A stretch of 50,883 nt of DNA from Vibrio sp. 99-8-1 (GCF_013114595.1 NZ_VTXE01000034.1:1-50883); one strand, 5' to 3'. Positions 8,910 to 17,432 are shown, counted from the first letter of the stretch. Notes: generated by a model not told the origin, from the sequence alone. Made by a program: numbers and translations.

Positions 8910-8940
8910 TATACTCTTCTATCGAAGAGCATCCTATACT
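8910..8940. promoter_or_regulatory. Inverted repeat in the LysR-kefG divergent region
   Basis: CTCTTC (8914-8919) and GAAGAG (8924-8929) form a perfect inverted repeat around TATC. Copies of TATACT flank it at 8910-8915 and 8935-8940. The placement between divergent genes suits a LysR operator and overlapping promoters, but there is no direct proof. Confidence 0.35.
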
Positions 8941-9047
8941 CAAATGTCTCTACATAGTTTCTCTTTGAATGCATTGAGAAATAGAAGGTGCCAGACAATA
9001 ATACATCTTCAATAACAGCAATCATCTTATCGTCAGTTGGGGTTAAT

Positions 9048-9683
9048 ATGGCAAAGAAAAAAGTACTGGTTTTATATGCTCACCCTTCACAACACCGATC
9101 TGAAGTGAATCAAACACTCTTCAAAGCAGCTGCAAATATAGAGCATGTTACCGCTATCGATTTATATGGTGAGTACCCAACCTTTAATATCAACATAGAT
9201 CGCGAGCAACAGAGGTTGCTTGATCACGACATTATTGTTTTCCAGTTTCCCCTTTACTGGTACTCCTCACCTGCACTATTAAAAGAGTGGCAAGACCTTG
9301 TCTTAGAATACGGTTTTGCCTATGGACAAGATGGCAATGCTTTACAAGGCAAAGTCTTCTTTTGCGCCACCACTGCAGGCGGTAAAGCAGAAGCTTATCA
9401 AACAGATGGTTACAATCACTTTACTATTCGTGAGCTATTTCACCCATTTGAGCAAACCGCATCATTAACAGGGATGCATTACCTTGCTCCTTTTGCCCTA
9501 TTTGGTTCCAGAACGGCATTAGAAGAAGGTCGAATAGAGAGCCATGTTCAACGTTGGGAAAGGCTACTCACCGCTTTAACAAGAGATCAATTAGATTTAG
9601 AGCAGGCCAGTAAAGTTGAAAAACTGACCCACGTTTTGGATCAACTCATCGCGTCAGAGCAAAAAACTGAAGGAGATAGATGA
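9048..9683 (+). CDS. kefG: KefG-like quinone oxidoreductase, ancillary subunit of KefB
   Basis: A flavodoxin-fold NAD(P)H:quinone oxidoreductase of the KefF/KefG family, needed for full activity of the glutathione-gated K+ efflux channel KefB. It shows the family motifs LYAHPSQHRSEVN, FQFPLYWYSSPALLKEWQD and FATTAGG-like CATTAGGKAEAY. I use ATG 9048 (211 residues, MAKKKVLVLYAHPS) because it aligns with KefG and follows a GGGG ribosome site. The longer frame from GTG 8988 has no homologous N-terminus. The C-terminus is longer than the roughly 184 residues of E. coli KefG. Its stop overlaps the kefB start by four bases, implying coupled translation. Confidence 0.9.
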   Translation: MAKKKVLVLYAHPSQHRSEVNQTLFKAAANIEHVTAIDLYGEYPTFNINIDREQQRLLDHDIIVFQFPLYWYSSPALLKEWQDLVLEYGFAYGQDGNALQGKVFFCATTAGGKAEAYQTDGYNHFTIRELFHPFEQTASLTGMHYLAPFALFGSRTALEEGRIESHVQRWERLLTALTRDQLDLEQASKVEKLTHVLDQLIASEQKTEGDR

Positions 9684-11602
9684 TGACAGGTATTTTCTTA
9701 CAAGCATTTATCTATTTGGTCGCGGCGGTCATTGCTGTTCCCATTGCTAAGCGATTAGGACTAGGCTCCGTACTGGGCTACTTAATCGCAGGCGTTGTCA
9801 TTGGGCCAATCATTGGCTTAGTCGGAGAAGAAACCACCACCATCCAACACTTTGCAGAGTTTGGTGTGGTCATGATGCTGTTTTTAGTCGGTTTAGAGCT
9901 AGAACCCAAGATGTTATGGGCAATGCGCAACCGCTTAATGGGATTGGGTGGCTTACAAGTTGGTGGAACGGTCGCATTGGTCATGGCGATCGCGTTATCT
10001 CTAGGTCAAGTATGGAGCATCGCATTAACTATTGGCCTCATATTCGCACTCTCTTCCACGGCCATTGTATTGCAAACTTTTAGTGAAAAAGGGTTAAGCA
10101 AAACAGAGGGCGGGAAAAATGCCTTTTCCGTTTTGCTATTTCAAGACATCGCTGTTATTCCAATGTTGGCCTTTATTCCTTTACTCGCATTGCCGGAGTT
10201 AATTGAACAGGCTCAGTTAGCCGCAAACACCGCCGCAGAACATCATGAAGAGTTAAGTCTTGTTGCTGGACTTCCTGGCTGGGCTTATGGATTAGTGATC
10301 ACCGCCTCTATTGCTTTAGTGGTGGTTGGTGGCCATTTTCTCAGTCGCCCACTTTTTCGCTTTGTGGCCAGTTCTGGGCTTAGAGAAATATTTACCGCTA
10401 CCGCACTAATGCTCGTAATTGGTATTGCAGCATTAATGAGCTTAGTCGGACTATCACCAGCATTAGGCACTTTCTTAGCAGGGGTGGTTTTAGCCAATAG
10501 TGAGTTTCGACATGAGCTGGAATCCAATATCGATCCCTTTAAAGGTTTACTTCTAGGGCTCTTTTTTATTACCGTCGGAGCCGGTATTAACTTCTCTATT
10601 CTGTTCAGCCAATTTTTCGTTATTATCGGCTTAACGTTAGCAGTAATGTTATTAAAAGGGGCAGTTCTGTTCTTACTTGCTCTGATTTTTAGAATCAAAG
10701 GCAGTGATCGTTGGTTATTTGCTTTGAGCTTGGCGCAGGCCGGTGAATTTGGCTTTGTATTACTCAGTTTCTCAATGCAAAACCACGCCCTACCCGCAGA
10801 GATAGCGCAAACATTGTCTTTAGTTGTTGCACTTTCAATGTTCTTCACGCCAGGACTGTTTATTTTGTTTGATAAAATGATACTGCCGCGTTATCAGCAA
10901 GAATCCAATGACAGAGAGAGTGATGTCATAGAGGAGCAAGGCTCTGTCATCATTGTAGGTATTGGACGTTTTGGCCAAATAGTTAATCGCTTACTGGTAT
11001 CAAACGGAGTAAAAACCGTGGTACTGGATCACCAAGCCAACCAAGTCGATGTGGTGAGGAAAATAGGAACTCAAGCCTACTATGGCGATGCCACTCGACC
11101 CGACTTACTTCATACTGCCGGTATTGAGAATGCTAGAGCGATTGTTATCGCTATCGACCAACCAGAAAGCAGTGTTGAACTGGTCAAGTACGTCAAACAT
11201 ACTTATCCAAAAGTCACCGTTATCGTACGAGCTTTCGACCGTGGTCATGGGTATCGACTCCGTCAAGCCGGTGCAGACATTATCGAATCAGAAACTTATC
11301 ATTCATCGTTAGAAATTGGCGGACACGCAATGAAAGTTATGGGATTGCACCCATTCTTCATTGAACAACAGAAAACCACATACAAACGAGTTGAAAACAA
11401 AAAGTCAGATATGCTCTATACCGCATGGCAAGATGACGCTGAAGGTGAACGCTTCGATAATAACTATCGTCAGCTTTTTATACACCTAGAAGAGAGTGTT
11501 TCTGAAGAGATGAAGCACGATCGCAGCGACAAGCACACTCGCTCAGAGCGTGGCTGGACACCACCTCCAAAAGGGTACGCTGACAATTTTGTAGAAAAGT
11601 AA
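9680..11602 (+). CDS. kefB: Glutathione-regulated potassium-efflux antiporter KefB
   Basis: A K+/H+ antiporter of the CPA2 family. It is held closed by glutathione and opened by glutathione adducts, acidifying the cytoplasm to protect against electrophiles. The N-terminal 380 residues hold about twelve membrane segments. A cytoplasmic RCK/KTN domain begins near residue 415 with the nucleotide-binding motif GIGRFGQ. The C-terminal tail is charged (HDRSDKHTRSERGW), and at 640 residues the protein is about 40 longer than E. coli KefB. It overlaps kefG by four bases (ATGA). ATG 9680 or 9683 could be the start. Confidence 0.94.
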   Translation: MMTGIFLQAFIYLVAAVIAVPIAKRLGLGSVLGYLIAGVVIGPIIGLVGEETTTIQHFAEFGVVMMLFLVGLELEPKMLWAMRNRLMGLGGLQVGGTVALVMAIALSLGQVWSIALTIGLIFALSSTAIVLQTFSEKGLSKTEGGKNAFSVLLFQDIAVIPMLAFIPLLALPELIEQAQLAANTAAEHHEELSLVAGLPGWAYGLVITASIALVVVGGHFLSRPLFRFVASSGLREIFTATALMLVIGIAALMSLVGLSPALGTFLAGVVLANSEFRHELESNIDPFKGLLLGLFFITVGAGINFSILFSQFFVIIGLTLAVMLLKGAVLFLLALIFRIKGSDRWLFALSLAQAGEFGFVLLSFSMQNHALPAEIAQTLSLVVALSMFFTPGLFILFDKMILPRYQQESNDRESDVIEEQGSVIIVGIGRFGQIVNRLLVSNGVKTVVLDHQANQVDVVRKIGTQAYYGDATRPDLLHTAGIENARAIVIAIDQPESSVELVKYVKHTYPKVTVIVRAFDRGHGYRLRQAGADIIESETYHSSLEIGGHAMKVMGLHPFFIEQQKTTYKRVENKKSDMLYTAWQDDAEGERFDNNYRQLFIHLEESVSEEMKHDRSDKHTRSERGWTPPPKGYADNFVEK

Positions 11603-11612
11603 TTTATAACAG

Positions 11613-11637
11613 AGCCTGCTGATTGCAGGCTTTGTTA
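11613..11637 (+). terminator. Probable kefGB terminator
   Basis: A 7-bp stem AGCCTGC/GCAGGCT with a TGATT loop (11620-11624) is followed by TTTGTT. It lies just after the kefB stop; the T tract is weak. Confidence 0.6.
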
Positions 11638-11738
11638 ACTTGTTGCATTACCAATGTCACTAACCTAATGGCTTTCAGTAAGCTAGCTAGACGCTAGAAA
11701 ACAGCTACTCCCATGAAAACAATCACTTTTCTTCAGAC

Positions 11739-11820
11739 AAAAAAAATCCCGCCTTTCAGCGGGGAAGCCCAAGAAAATTGGAATAGTGCTGTAACACGAC
11801 TTAACATGTTGCGCATTTGT
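11739..11820 (-). ncRNA. Candidate small RNA (or short leader transcript) upstream of tusA
   Basis: On the minus strand a good sigma70 promoter (TTGGCA, 17 bases, TACATT at 11827-11855) is followed by about 80 bases. These end in a textbook terminator: stem CCCGC/GCGGG around TGAAAG, then eight T. No gene is served by this transcript, so a small RNA of about 80 nt is the simplest reading. The same segment contains a 27-codon frame (11816 to 11733, starting MRNMLSRV) without a ribosome site and almost at the 5' end, so peptide coding is less likely. I do not recognise a known Vibrio sRNA. Confidence 0.55.
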
Positions 11821-11825
11821 TAATT

Positions 11826-11855
11826 AAATGTAGCGATCTTTTTTACATTTGCCAA
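11826..11855 (-). promoter_or_regulatory. Promoter of the candidate sRNA, with an inverted repeat
   Basis: On the minus strand the -35 is TTGGCA (11850-11855), the spacer 17 bases and the -10 TACATT (11827-11832). AAATGTA (11826-11832) and TACATTT (11844-11850) form a perfect 7-bp inverted repeat with an 11-base spacer covering the -10 and most of the spacer, a plausible operator. It diverges from tusA. Confidence 0.55.
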
Positions 11856-11920
11856 GCTTTTATTGAATTTTTTTTTTCTACCAGTAATATCAACCGTGAA
11901 ATTTTCAGAGAGAACACCTA

Positions 11921-12169
11921 ATGACAATAGCCCCTGAGCTGGCAAATAAGACGCTTGAAGCGGAAGGATTACGCTGTCCAGAGCCAGTAATGATGGTCAG
12001 GAAGACAATAAGAAACATGCAAGATGGTGAAGTTTTGCTTATTAACGCTGACGACCCATCAACCACCAGAGATATTCCCAGTTTTTGTCGATTTATGGAT
12101 CACCAACTAATCGACTCTCAAACTGATGTACTGCCTTATCAGTATTTGATTAAAAAAGGGCTTGAGTGA
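11921..12169 (+). CDS. tusA: Sulfurtransferase TusA
   Basis: TusA accepts persulfide sulfur from IscS and passes it to the TusBCD relay for 2-thiouridine formation at the wobble base of tRNA. The 82-residue protein has the family signature GLRCPEPVMMVRKTIR with the catalytic Cys19, and the conserved DDPSTTRDIPSFCRFM segment. The E. coli protein is 81 residues. It is monocistronic here. The ribosome site is weak (GAGAGAA). Confidence 0.97.
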   Translation: MTIAPELANKTLEAEGLRCPEPVMMVRKTIRNMQDGEVLLINADDPSTTRDIPSFCRFMDHQLIDSQTDVLPYQYLIKKGLE

Positions 12170-12200
12170 TTTTTCATCTGTAGCCTTTAATTTACAAAAA

Positions 12201-12277
12201 ATGCCTTAAGCTATTCAGTATTGAATGGAACGTATCCAGCCCAGACTCACGACTTAAATTGCCGGGCTGGTAGGCAT
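12201..12277. other. Nested inverted repeats between tusA and glyQ
   Basis: An outer 6-bp pair ATGCCT/AGGCAT (12201-12206, 12272-12277) encloses an inner 7-bp pair CCAGCCC/GGGCTGG (12236-12242, 12264-12270). No T tract follows on either strand, so it is not a clear terminator. It could be a structured tusA 3' end. The rest of 12170-12534 shows no gene; a possible -10 (TATACT, 12480-12485) for glyQ lies near its end without a clear -35. Confidence 0.4.
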
Positions 12278-12534
12278 TACATATCCAGTGACCACTCAAG
12301 TTCTCTTCACTCTTTTTCAACCCCAAAAGACACTACTCAGCAACCTTGCAGATAAAAAATCGCCATAAATAGGTCTTATTACCATCAAAAATGAGCATTT
12401 AACCCTTAAATCATCAGATTTCTTTAATTTGAAAAAAAAATAAGCAATAAAAGCTCTACTCCCCACTTCAATATATCGCTATACTTTGTAGTTATTTTTC
12501 ATTCATTCAAACAGAAGATTCGCGCAAACCTACT

Positions 12535-13455
12535 ATGCAAAAATACGATATCAAAACCTTTCAAGGTATGATCCTCGCGCTGCAGGATTATTGGGCACAA
12601 CAGGGTTGTACTATTGTTCAGCCTCTCGATATGGAAGTGGGTGCGGGGACTTCTCACCCAATGACATGCTTACGTGCCATCGGCCCAGAGCCAATGGCGA
12701 CCGCTTATGTGCAACCGTCACGCCGACCAACAGATGGCCGTTATGGTGAAAACCCTAACCGTCTGCAACATTACTATCAATTCCAAGTAATGATTAAGCC
12801 TTCTCCTGACAATATTCAAGAGTTGTATCTTGGTTCTTTAGAAGTACTTGGTGTTGATCCTTTAGTACACGATATCCGTTTCGTAGAAGATAACTGGGAA
12901 AACCCGACACTAGGTGCTTGGGGTCTTGGTTGGGAAGTCTGGCTAAACGGTATGGAAGTGACTCAGTTTACTTACTTCCAACAGGTTGGTGGTCTAGAGT
13001 GTAAACCTGTTACTGGTGAGATCACTTACGGTATCGAACGTTTAGCAATGTACATTCAAGGCGTTGATTCGGTTTATGACTTAGTTTGGGCTGATGGTCC
13101 TCTGGGTAAAACAACCTATGGTGATATCTTCCATCAGAATGAAGTTGAACAATCAACATACAACTTTGAACACGCCGATGTGGATTTCCTATTCACCTTC
13201 TTTGACCAGTGTGAAAAAGAGTGTAAAGAGTTGCTAGAGTTAGAGTCACCTCTACCTCTTCCCGCTTACGAGCGCATTCTTAAAGCAGGCCATGCATTTA
13301 ACCTGCTAGATGCACGTAAAGCGATCTCCGTAACAGAGCGTCAACGTTACATCCTACGCATTCGTGATTTAACAAAATCCGTTGCACAAGCATATTATGC
13401 ATCACGTGAAGCACTAGGTTTCCCGATGTGTAACAAACAGGATGAGGAGAAGTAA
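12535..13455 (+). CDS. glyQ: Glycyl-tRNA synthetase alpha subunit
   Basis: The catalytic alpha chain of the bacterial alpha2beta2 glycyl-tRNA synthetase, which charges tRNA-Gly. The 306-residue protein begins MQKYDIKTFQGMILALQDYW and contains the class II motif region PSRRPTDGRYGENPNRLQHYYQFQV, nearly identical to E. coli GlyQ (303 residues). It ends two bases before glyS, so the two subunits are made from one transcript in coupled fashion. The gene lies 365 bases downstream of tusA with its own promoter likely. Confidence 0.98.
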   Translation: MQKYDIKTFQGMILALQDYWAQQGCTIVQPLDMEVGAGTSHPMTCLRAIGPEPMATAYVQPSRRPTDGRYGENPNRLQHYYQFQVMIKPSPDNIQELYLGSLEVLGVDPLVHDIRFVEDNWENPTLGAWGLGWEVWLNGMEVTQFTYFQQVGGLECKPVTGEITYGIERLAMYIQGVDSVYDLVWADGPLGKTTYGDIFHQNEVEQSTYNFEHADVDFLFTFFDQCEKECKELLELESPLPLPAYERILKAGHAFNLLDARKAISVTERQRYILRIRDLTKSVAQAYYASREALGFPMCNKQDEEK

Positions 13456-13457
13456 TC

Positions 13458-15539
13458 ATGGCGAAGAATTTTTTAATTGAGCTAGGTACCGAAGAGCTTC
13501 CACCAACACAACTTCGTACTCTTGCTGAAGCATTTGCGAACAACTTTGAAACAGAGCTTAAAGGTGCCGACCTTGCTCATCAAGGTGTTAAATGGTATGC
13601 CGCCCCTCGTCGTTTAGCACTTAAAGTTGCTGAGCTTGCAGAAGGTCAAGCAGATAAAGTTGTTGAAAAACGTGGTCCAGCTATCTCCGTTGCATTCGAT
13701 GACGAAGGCAATGCGACGAAAGCGGCTCAAGGTTGGGCTCGTGGTAATGGCATTACCGTTGAGCAAGCCGACCGTCTAAAAACAGACAAAGGCGAATGGC
13801 TACTCTTTAAACAAGAAGTAAAAGGTAAACCGGTACAAGAACTGGTTGTTGAGCTTGCTGCTAAAGCACTGGCTAACCTGCCAATTGCTAAGCCAATGCG
13901 TTGGGGCGACACCGATACACAATTTATTCGTCCAGTGAAAACCCTCACTATGCTACTCGGTTCTGACCTAATTGAAGGTGAGATTCTTGGTGTAGCATCC
14001 GATCGTACTATCCGCGGTCACCGTTTTATGGGTGAGCAAGAATTCACTATCGACAGTGCCGACCAATATCCCGCTATTTTAGAAGAGCGCGGTAAAGTAA
14101 TGGCGGATTACGATGCTCGTAAAGCGATTATTCTGGCTGACTCAAAAAAAGCCGCTGAAGCCGTAGGTGGGATAGCCGATCTTGAAGACGATCTCGTTGA
14201 AGAAGTAACGTCGCTGGTTGAATGGCCAGTAGTACTAACCGCTAAGTTTGAAGAAGAGTTCTTAAAAGTTCCTTCTGAAGCCTTGGTGTACACAATGAAA
14301 GGCGATCAGAAGTATTTCCCTGTTTACTCACATGAGATGGGTGATAAAAACCGCAAACTCCTGCCTAACTTTATCTTTGTTTCCAACATTGAATCAAAAG
14401 ATCCACGTCAGGTTATTGAAGGTAACGAGAAAGTTGTTCGTCCTCGCTTAGCCGATGCAGAATTTTTCTTTAATACTGACCGCAAGCGACCTCTAATTGA
14501 TCGTCTACCTGAATTGGATAGCGCTATCTTCCAAAAACAATTAGGCACAATTAAAGACAAAACAGACCGTATCACTCAATTATCTGGTTTTATTGCCAAA
14601 AATATTGGTGCTGATGTAGAGAAATCAGAACGTGCGGCTCTTCTTGCTAAATGTGACTTAATGACATCGATGGTGTTCGAGTTTACCGATACACAAGGCG
14701 TTATGGGCATGCACTATGCCACTCACGATGGTGAAGATGAGCAAGTTGCTTTGGCACTTTACGAGCAGTATATGCCACGCTTTGCTGGTGATGATCTACC
14801 AAGCAATGGCATTTCATCGGCTGTGGCCATGGCAGATAAGCTAGATACTATCGTTGGTATTTTTGGTATTGGCCAAGCGCCAAAAGGATCAGATCCGTTC
14901 GCACTGCGTCGCGCATCATTGGGTGTTCTGAGAATCATCGTTGAAAATGGTTATAAACTTGATCTGGTCGAACTGATCGAACAAGCTAAATCACAATTTG
15001 CTGGCAAGCTAACCAATGAGAACGTGGTTAATGATGTAATCGACTTTATGTTAGGTCGTTTCCGCGCTTGGTATCAAGATGAGGGTTTCAGCGTTGATAT
15101 TATTCAAGCGGTGCTTGCTCGTCGTCCAACAAAACCAGCAGACTTTGACCAACGTGTTAAAGCGGTTTCCCACTTCCGTGGACTAGAAGAAGCTGAGTCT
15201 TTAGCCGCTGCCAATAAACGTGTAGGCAATATTTTGGCTAAGTTTGACGGTGAATTGGCGAGCGACATTGATCTTGCTCTTTTACAAGAAGACGCAGAAA
15301 AAGCGTTAGCTGAAAACGTAGAAGTCATGACAGAAGCACTGGAACCTGCATTTGCTACCGGTAACTACCAAGAAGCCCTAAGCAAACTCGCTGCACTACG
15401 TGAACCTGTCGATGCTTTCTTTGATAATGTAATGGTAATGGCTGACGACGAAGCTTTGAAAAAGAACCGTCTGACACTATTGAACAACCTTCGTAATCTA
15501 TTCCTACAGATTGCCGATATATCATTACTGCAGAAATAA
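13458..15539 (+). CDS. glyS: Glycyl-tRNA synthetase beta subunit
   Basis: The beta chain of glycyl-tRNA synthetase, which provides most tRNA-binding contacts and a C-terminal anticodon-binding (DALR-like) domain. It begins MAKNFLIELGTEELPPTQL, the universal GlyS N-terminus. An HD-like domain and the C-terminal anticodon region (about 580-690) follow. The 693 residues compare with 689 in E. coli. GAGGAG serves as ribosome site at the end of glyQ. It ends with a strong terminator at 15577. Confidence 0.98.
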   Translation: MAKNFLIELGTEELPPTQLRTLAEAFANNFETELKGADLAHQGVKWYAAPRRLALKVAELAEGQADKVVEKRGPAISVAFDDEGNATKAAQGWARGNGITVEQADRLKTDKGEWLLFKQEVKGKPVQELVVELAAKALANLPIAKPMRWGDTDTQFIRPVKTLTMLLGSDLIEGEILGVASDRTIRGHRFMGEQEFTIDSADQYPAILEERGKVMADYDARKAIILADSKKAAEAVGGIADLEDDLVEEVTSLVEWPVVLTAKFEEEFLKVPSEALVYTMKGDQKYFPVYSHEMGDKNRKLLPNFIFVSNIESKDPRQVIEGNEKVVRPRLADAEFFFNTDRKRPLIDRLPELDSAIFQKQLGTIKDKTDRITQLSGFIAKNIGADVEKSERAALLAKCDLMTSMVFEFTDTQGVMGMHYATHDGEDEQVALALYEQYMPRFAGDDLPSNGISSAVAMADKLDTIVGIFGIGQAPKGSDPFALRRASLGVLRIIVENGYKLDLVELIEQAKSQFAGKLTNENVVNDVIDFMLGRFRAWYQDEGFSVDIIQAVLARRPTKPADFDQRVKAVSHFRGLEEAESLAAANKRVGNILAKFDGELASDIDLALLQEDAEKALAENVEVMTEALEPAFATGNYQEALSKLAALREPVDAFFDNVMVMADDEALKKNRLTLLNNLRNLFLQIADISLLQK

Positions 15540-15576
15540 CGCGTTATATACAAAATATTGTACGATAACAGTCACT

Positions 15577-15604
15577 AAGGGAAGCTATTGCTTCCCTTTT
15601 TTTG
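15577..15604 (+). terminator. Rho-independent terminator of glyQS
   Basis: AAGGGAAGC/GCTTCCCTT forms a 9-bp perfect stem with a TATT loop and runs into seven or more T. Confidence 0.92.
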
Positions 15605-15900
15605 TCTAATGCTAAAATGATTGCGTTTACTGTAGGGCTTTTCATCTGGCAGGCAAACAACACTAGAGTTAGGGACATCACTAGTTTTAGTTACCCATCT
15701 CGCCACGTTTTAGCTTTAACAGCACGCCTTAATCAGTAACCGCTCGTTGGTATTTCAACTGCTTTTTTTTCTTGTACAAGCAAATTCATACTTTTCCTAA
15801 TCTAGACAATGCGGTATGTTCAAATATTATTCGCCTCGCCAGTCAAAAACTGACGTAGTAACACTGACAGTAACCCCGATAAAAGCAGGTATGGAAGCAG
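15605..15900. other. Intergenic region before avtA, no gene seen
   Basis: About 300 bases with no supportable gene on either strand. It contains a diverged 12-base direct repeat (CACTAGAGTTAG and CACTAGTTTTAG, 15660-15689, two mismatches) and a palindrome CTTGTACAAG near 15772. A promoter for avtA must lie here, but no clear -35/-10 pair stands out. Confidence 0.4.
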
Positions 15901-17169
15901 ATGCAATTTTCTAAATTTGGTGAAAAGTTCAATCGACACTCAGGTATAACCCAATTAATGGCAGACTTAAATGAAGGGCTACGAACGCCCGGAGCCATTA
16001 TGTTGGGAGGTGGCAACCCAGCCGCTATTCCTGCCATGCTCGACTATTTTCACCAAGCCAGCAGCGACATGCTGGTGAATGGGAGACTGGTTGATGCCAT
16101 GGCTAACTATGATGGTCCCCAAGGAAAAGATACCTTTGTAAAAGCACTCGCGAACCTGCTCAAGGAGAGCTATGGCTGGGACATTAGCGAAAAAAACATT
16201 AGCTTAACCAATGGCAGTCAAAGTGCCTTTTTCTATCTATTTAATCTTTTTGCGGGAACGCAACCTGACGGTTCACATAAGAAAATCTTACTTCCTCTTG
16301 CACCTGAATATATAGGCTATGGCGATTCAGGTATTGATGACGATATTTTTGTTTCTTACCGACCAGAGATCGAAGAGTTAGATAATCGCATGTTTAAATA
16401 CCATGTAGATTTTGAACAGCTTCACATCGATGACTCTGTAGCAGCAATCTGTGCATCAAGACCCACCAATCCAACAGGGAATGTCCTCACCGACGCTGAA
16501 GTAGAAAAACTGGATATACTTGCCCGCAAAAACAATATCCCACTAATTATTGATAATGCTTATGGGACACCCTTCCCAAACATTATTTTTGAAGAAGTAA
16601 AACCATTCTGGAATGAAAACACCATTCTCTGTATGAGCTTATCTAAATTAGGTTTACCGGGCGTTCGCTGCGGCATTGTCATTGCCAATGAGGAAGTCAC
16701 TCAGGCTATGACCAATGTAAACGGTATTATTAGCCTTGCGCCAAGTGGTATTGGACCCGCTATAGGCACTCATATGATTGAGTCTGGCGACCTGCTGCAG
16801 CTAAGCCAGATGATCATTAAGCCGTTTTATCAACAAAAAGCGATTCATGCTGTCGAGTTGCTACAAGAAGCGATTCCTGATCCCCGCTTTAAAATTCATA
16901 AGCCAGAAGGCGCTATTTTTCTTTGGTTGTGGTTTGATGAACTGCCCATCACATCCATGGAGCTTTACAACCGGTTAAAAGCGCGAGGTGTTTTGATTAT
17001 TCCGGGAGAATACTTCTTTATTGGGCAAGATTGCGAGACTCAAAACAACGAGAATAGCTGGCCTCATACCCGTCAATGTATACGAATGAATTATGTGCAA
17101 GATGAACAAAGTATGCGCGATGGTATAACCATAATCGCTGAAGAAGTACAAAAGGCCTATCAGCACTAG
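15901..17169 (+). CDS. avtA: Valine-pyruvate aminotransferase AvtA
   Basis: A PLP-dependent fold-type I aminotransferase that interconverts 2-oxoisovalerate plus alanine with valine plus pyruvate. The N-terminus (FGEKFNRHSGITQLMADLN, then TPGAIMLGGGNPA) matches E. coli AvtA closely. The Schiff-base lysine is Lys249 in SLSKLGLPG, and RPTNPTGNV is the substrate-carboxylate region. At 422 residues it is slightly longer than the 417 of E. coli. GGAAG precedes the ATG. The gene is monocistronic and closes with a bidirectional terminator. Confidence 0.95.
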   Translation: MQFSKFGEKFNRHSGITQLMADLNEGLRTPGAIMLGGGNPAAIPAMLDYFHQASSDMLVNGRLVDAMANYDGPQGKDTFVKALANLLKESYGWDISEKNISLTNGSQSAFFYLFNLFAGTQPDGSHKKILLPLAPEYIGYGDSGIDDDIFVSYRPEIEELDNRMFKYHVDFEQLHIDDSVAAICASRPTNPTGNVLTDAEVEKLDILARKNNIPLIIDNAYGTPFPNIIFEEVKPFWNENTILCMSLSKLGLPGVRCGIVIANEEVTQAMTNVNGIISLAPSGIGPAIGTHMIESGDLLQLSQMIIKPFYQQKAIHAVELLQEAIPDPRFKIHKPEGAIFLWLWFDELPITSMELYNRLKARGVLIIPGEYFFIGQDCETQNNENSWPHTRQCIRMNYVQDEQSMRDGITIIAEEVQKAYQH

Positions 17170-17199
17170 CACCACATTGTCAGTTGCTATTGTTACGGT

Positions 17200-17235
17200 A
17201 AAAAAGAAAGTGGTACTCAGTTACCACTTTTTTTG
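17200..17235. terminator. Bidirectional terminator between avtA and the small ORF
   Basis: AAAGTGGTA (17207-17215) pairs with TACCACTTT (17222-17230) around CTCAGT. Seven T follow on the plus strand, and TTTCTTTTTT follows on the minus strand. It serves avtA and the minus-strand 48-residue ORF, whose stop codon lies in the loop. Confidence 0.88.
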
Positions 17236-17363
17236 TATCTATGTACCAGATAACCTTGAAAGAGGACGCCATTGCTTCGGTTATCCTTCTTGAACTGAAC
17301 CTGTTGATGCAGATCTGAATCCTGCATCTTGAGATCACTTGAGTTTATGTCACGTTTAGCCAT
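17217..17363 (-). CDS. Small hydrophilic protein of 48 residues, unknown
   Basis: Not recognised. The frame starts MAKRDINSSDLKMQDSD and ends GYLVHRYKKSGN. It has no membrane segment or cysteine, is rich in Lys, Asp, Gln and Asn, and has an aromatic patch (VLFQGYLVHRY). Three features favour a real gene: a strong AAGGA ribosome site (17371-17375) exactly seven bases before the ATG, a stop codon inside a good minus-strand terminator, and an otherwise empty interval. It converges on avtA and diverges from the gluconate cluster. Its charge pattern could suit nucleic acid or ribosome contact, but that is a guess. Confidence 0.6.
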   Translation of the reverse strand: MAKRDINSSDLKMQDSDLHQQVQFKKDNRSNGVLFQGYLVHRYKKSGN

Positions 17364-17405
17364 AAAAGAATCCTTGATCACAAAATAGACAATAATAGAG
17401 CTAAC

Positions 17406-17426
17406 TGTGATCTATATAGTAGATTA
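17406..17426. promoter_or_regulatory. Possible weak CRP site upstream of the gluconate cluster
   Basis: TGTGATCTA matches the left half of the CRP consensus well. The right half (TAGTAGATT) is poor. Another half-site (TGATCACA) lies at 17375-17382. Gluconate genes are CRP-activated in E. coli, so this is plausible but unproven. Confidence 0.25.
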
Positions 17427-17432
17427 ACTCAA

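Noticed and set aside
8988..9047. N-terminal extension of kefG from GTG 8988
   Set aside because: The added 20 residues are not KefG-like, and ATG 9048 has a better ribosome site.
10285..10848. 187-codon minus-strand frame inside kefB
   Set aside because: Antisense shadow of the KefB membrane domain; low-complexity composition and no ribosome site.
13385..13400. parS-like TGCATCACGTGAAGCA in glyQ
   Set aside because: Three mismatches to parS and fully explained by the codons for a conserved Ala-Ser-Arg-Glu-Ala segment.
15613..15740. 40-codon plus-strand frame starting MIAFTVGLFIW before avtA
   Set aside because: No ribosome site and no coding character; likely chance.
15780..15850. 18-codon frame on the minus strand starting MNLLVQEKK with a GGA upstream
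   Set aside because: Too short, with no terminator or promoter support, and embedded in a region without other signs of coding.
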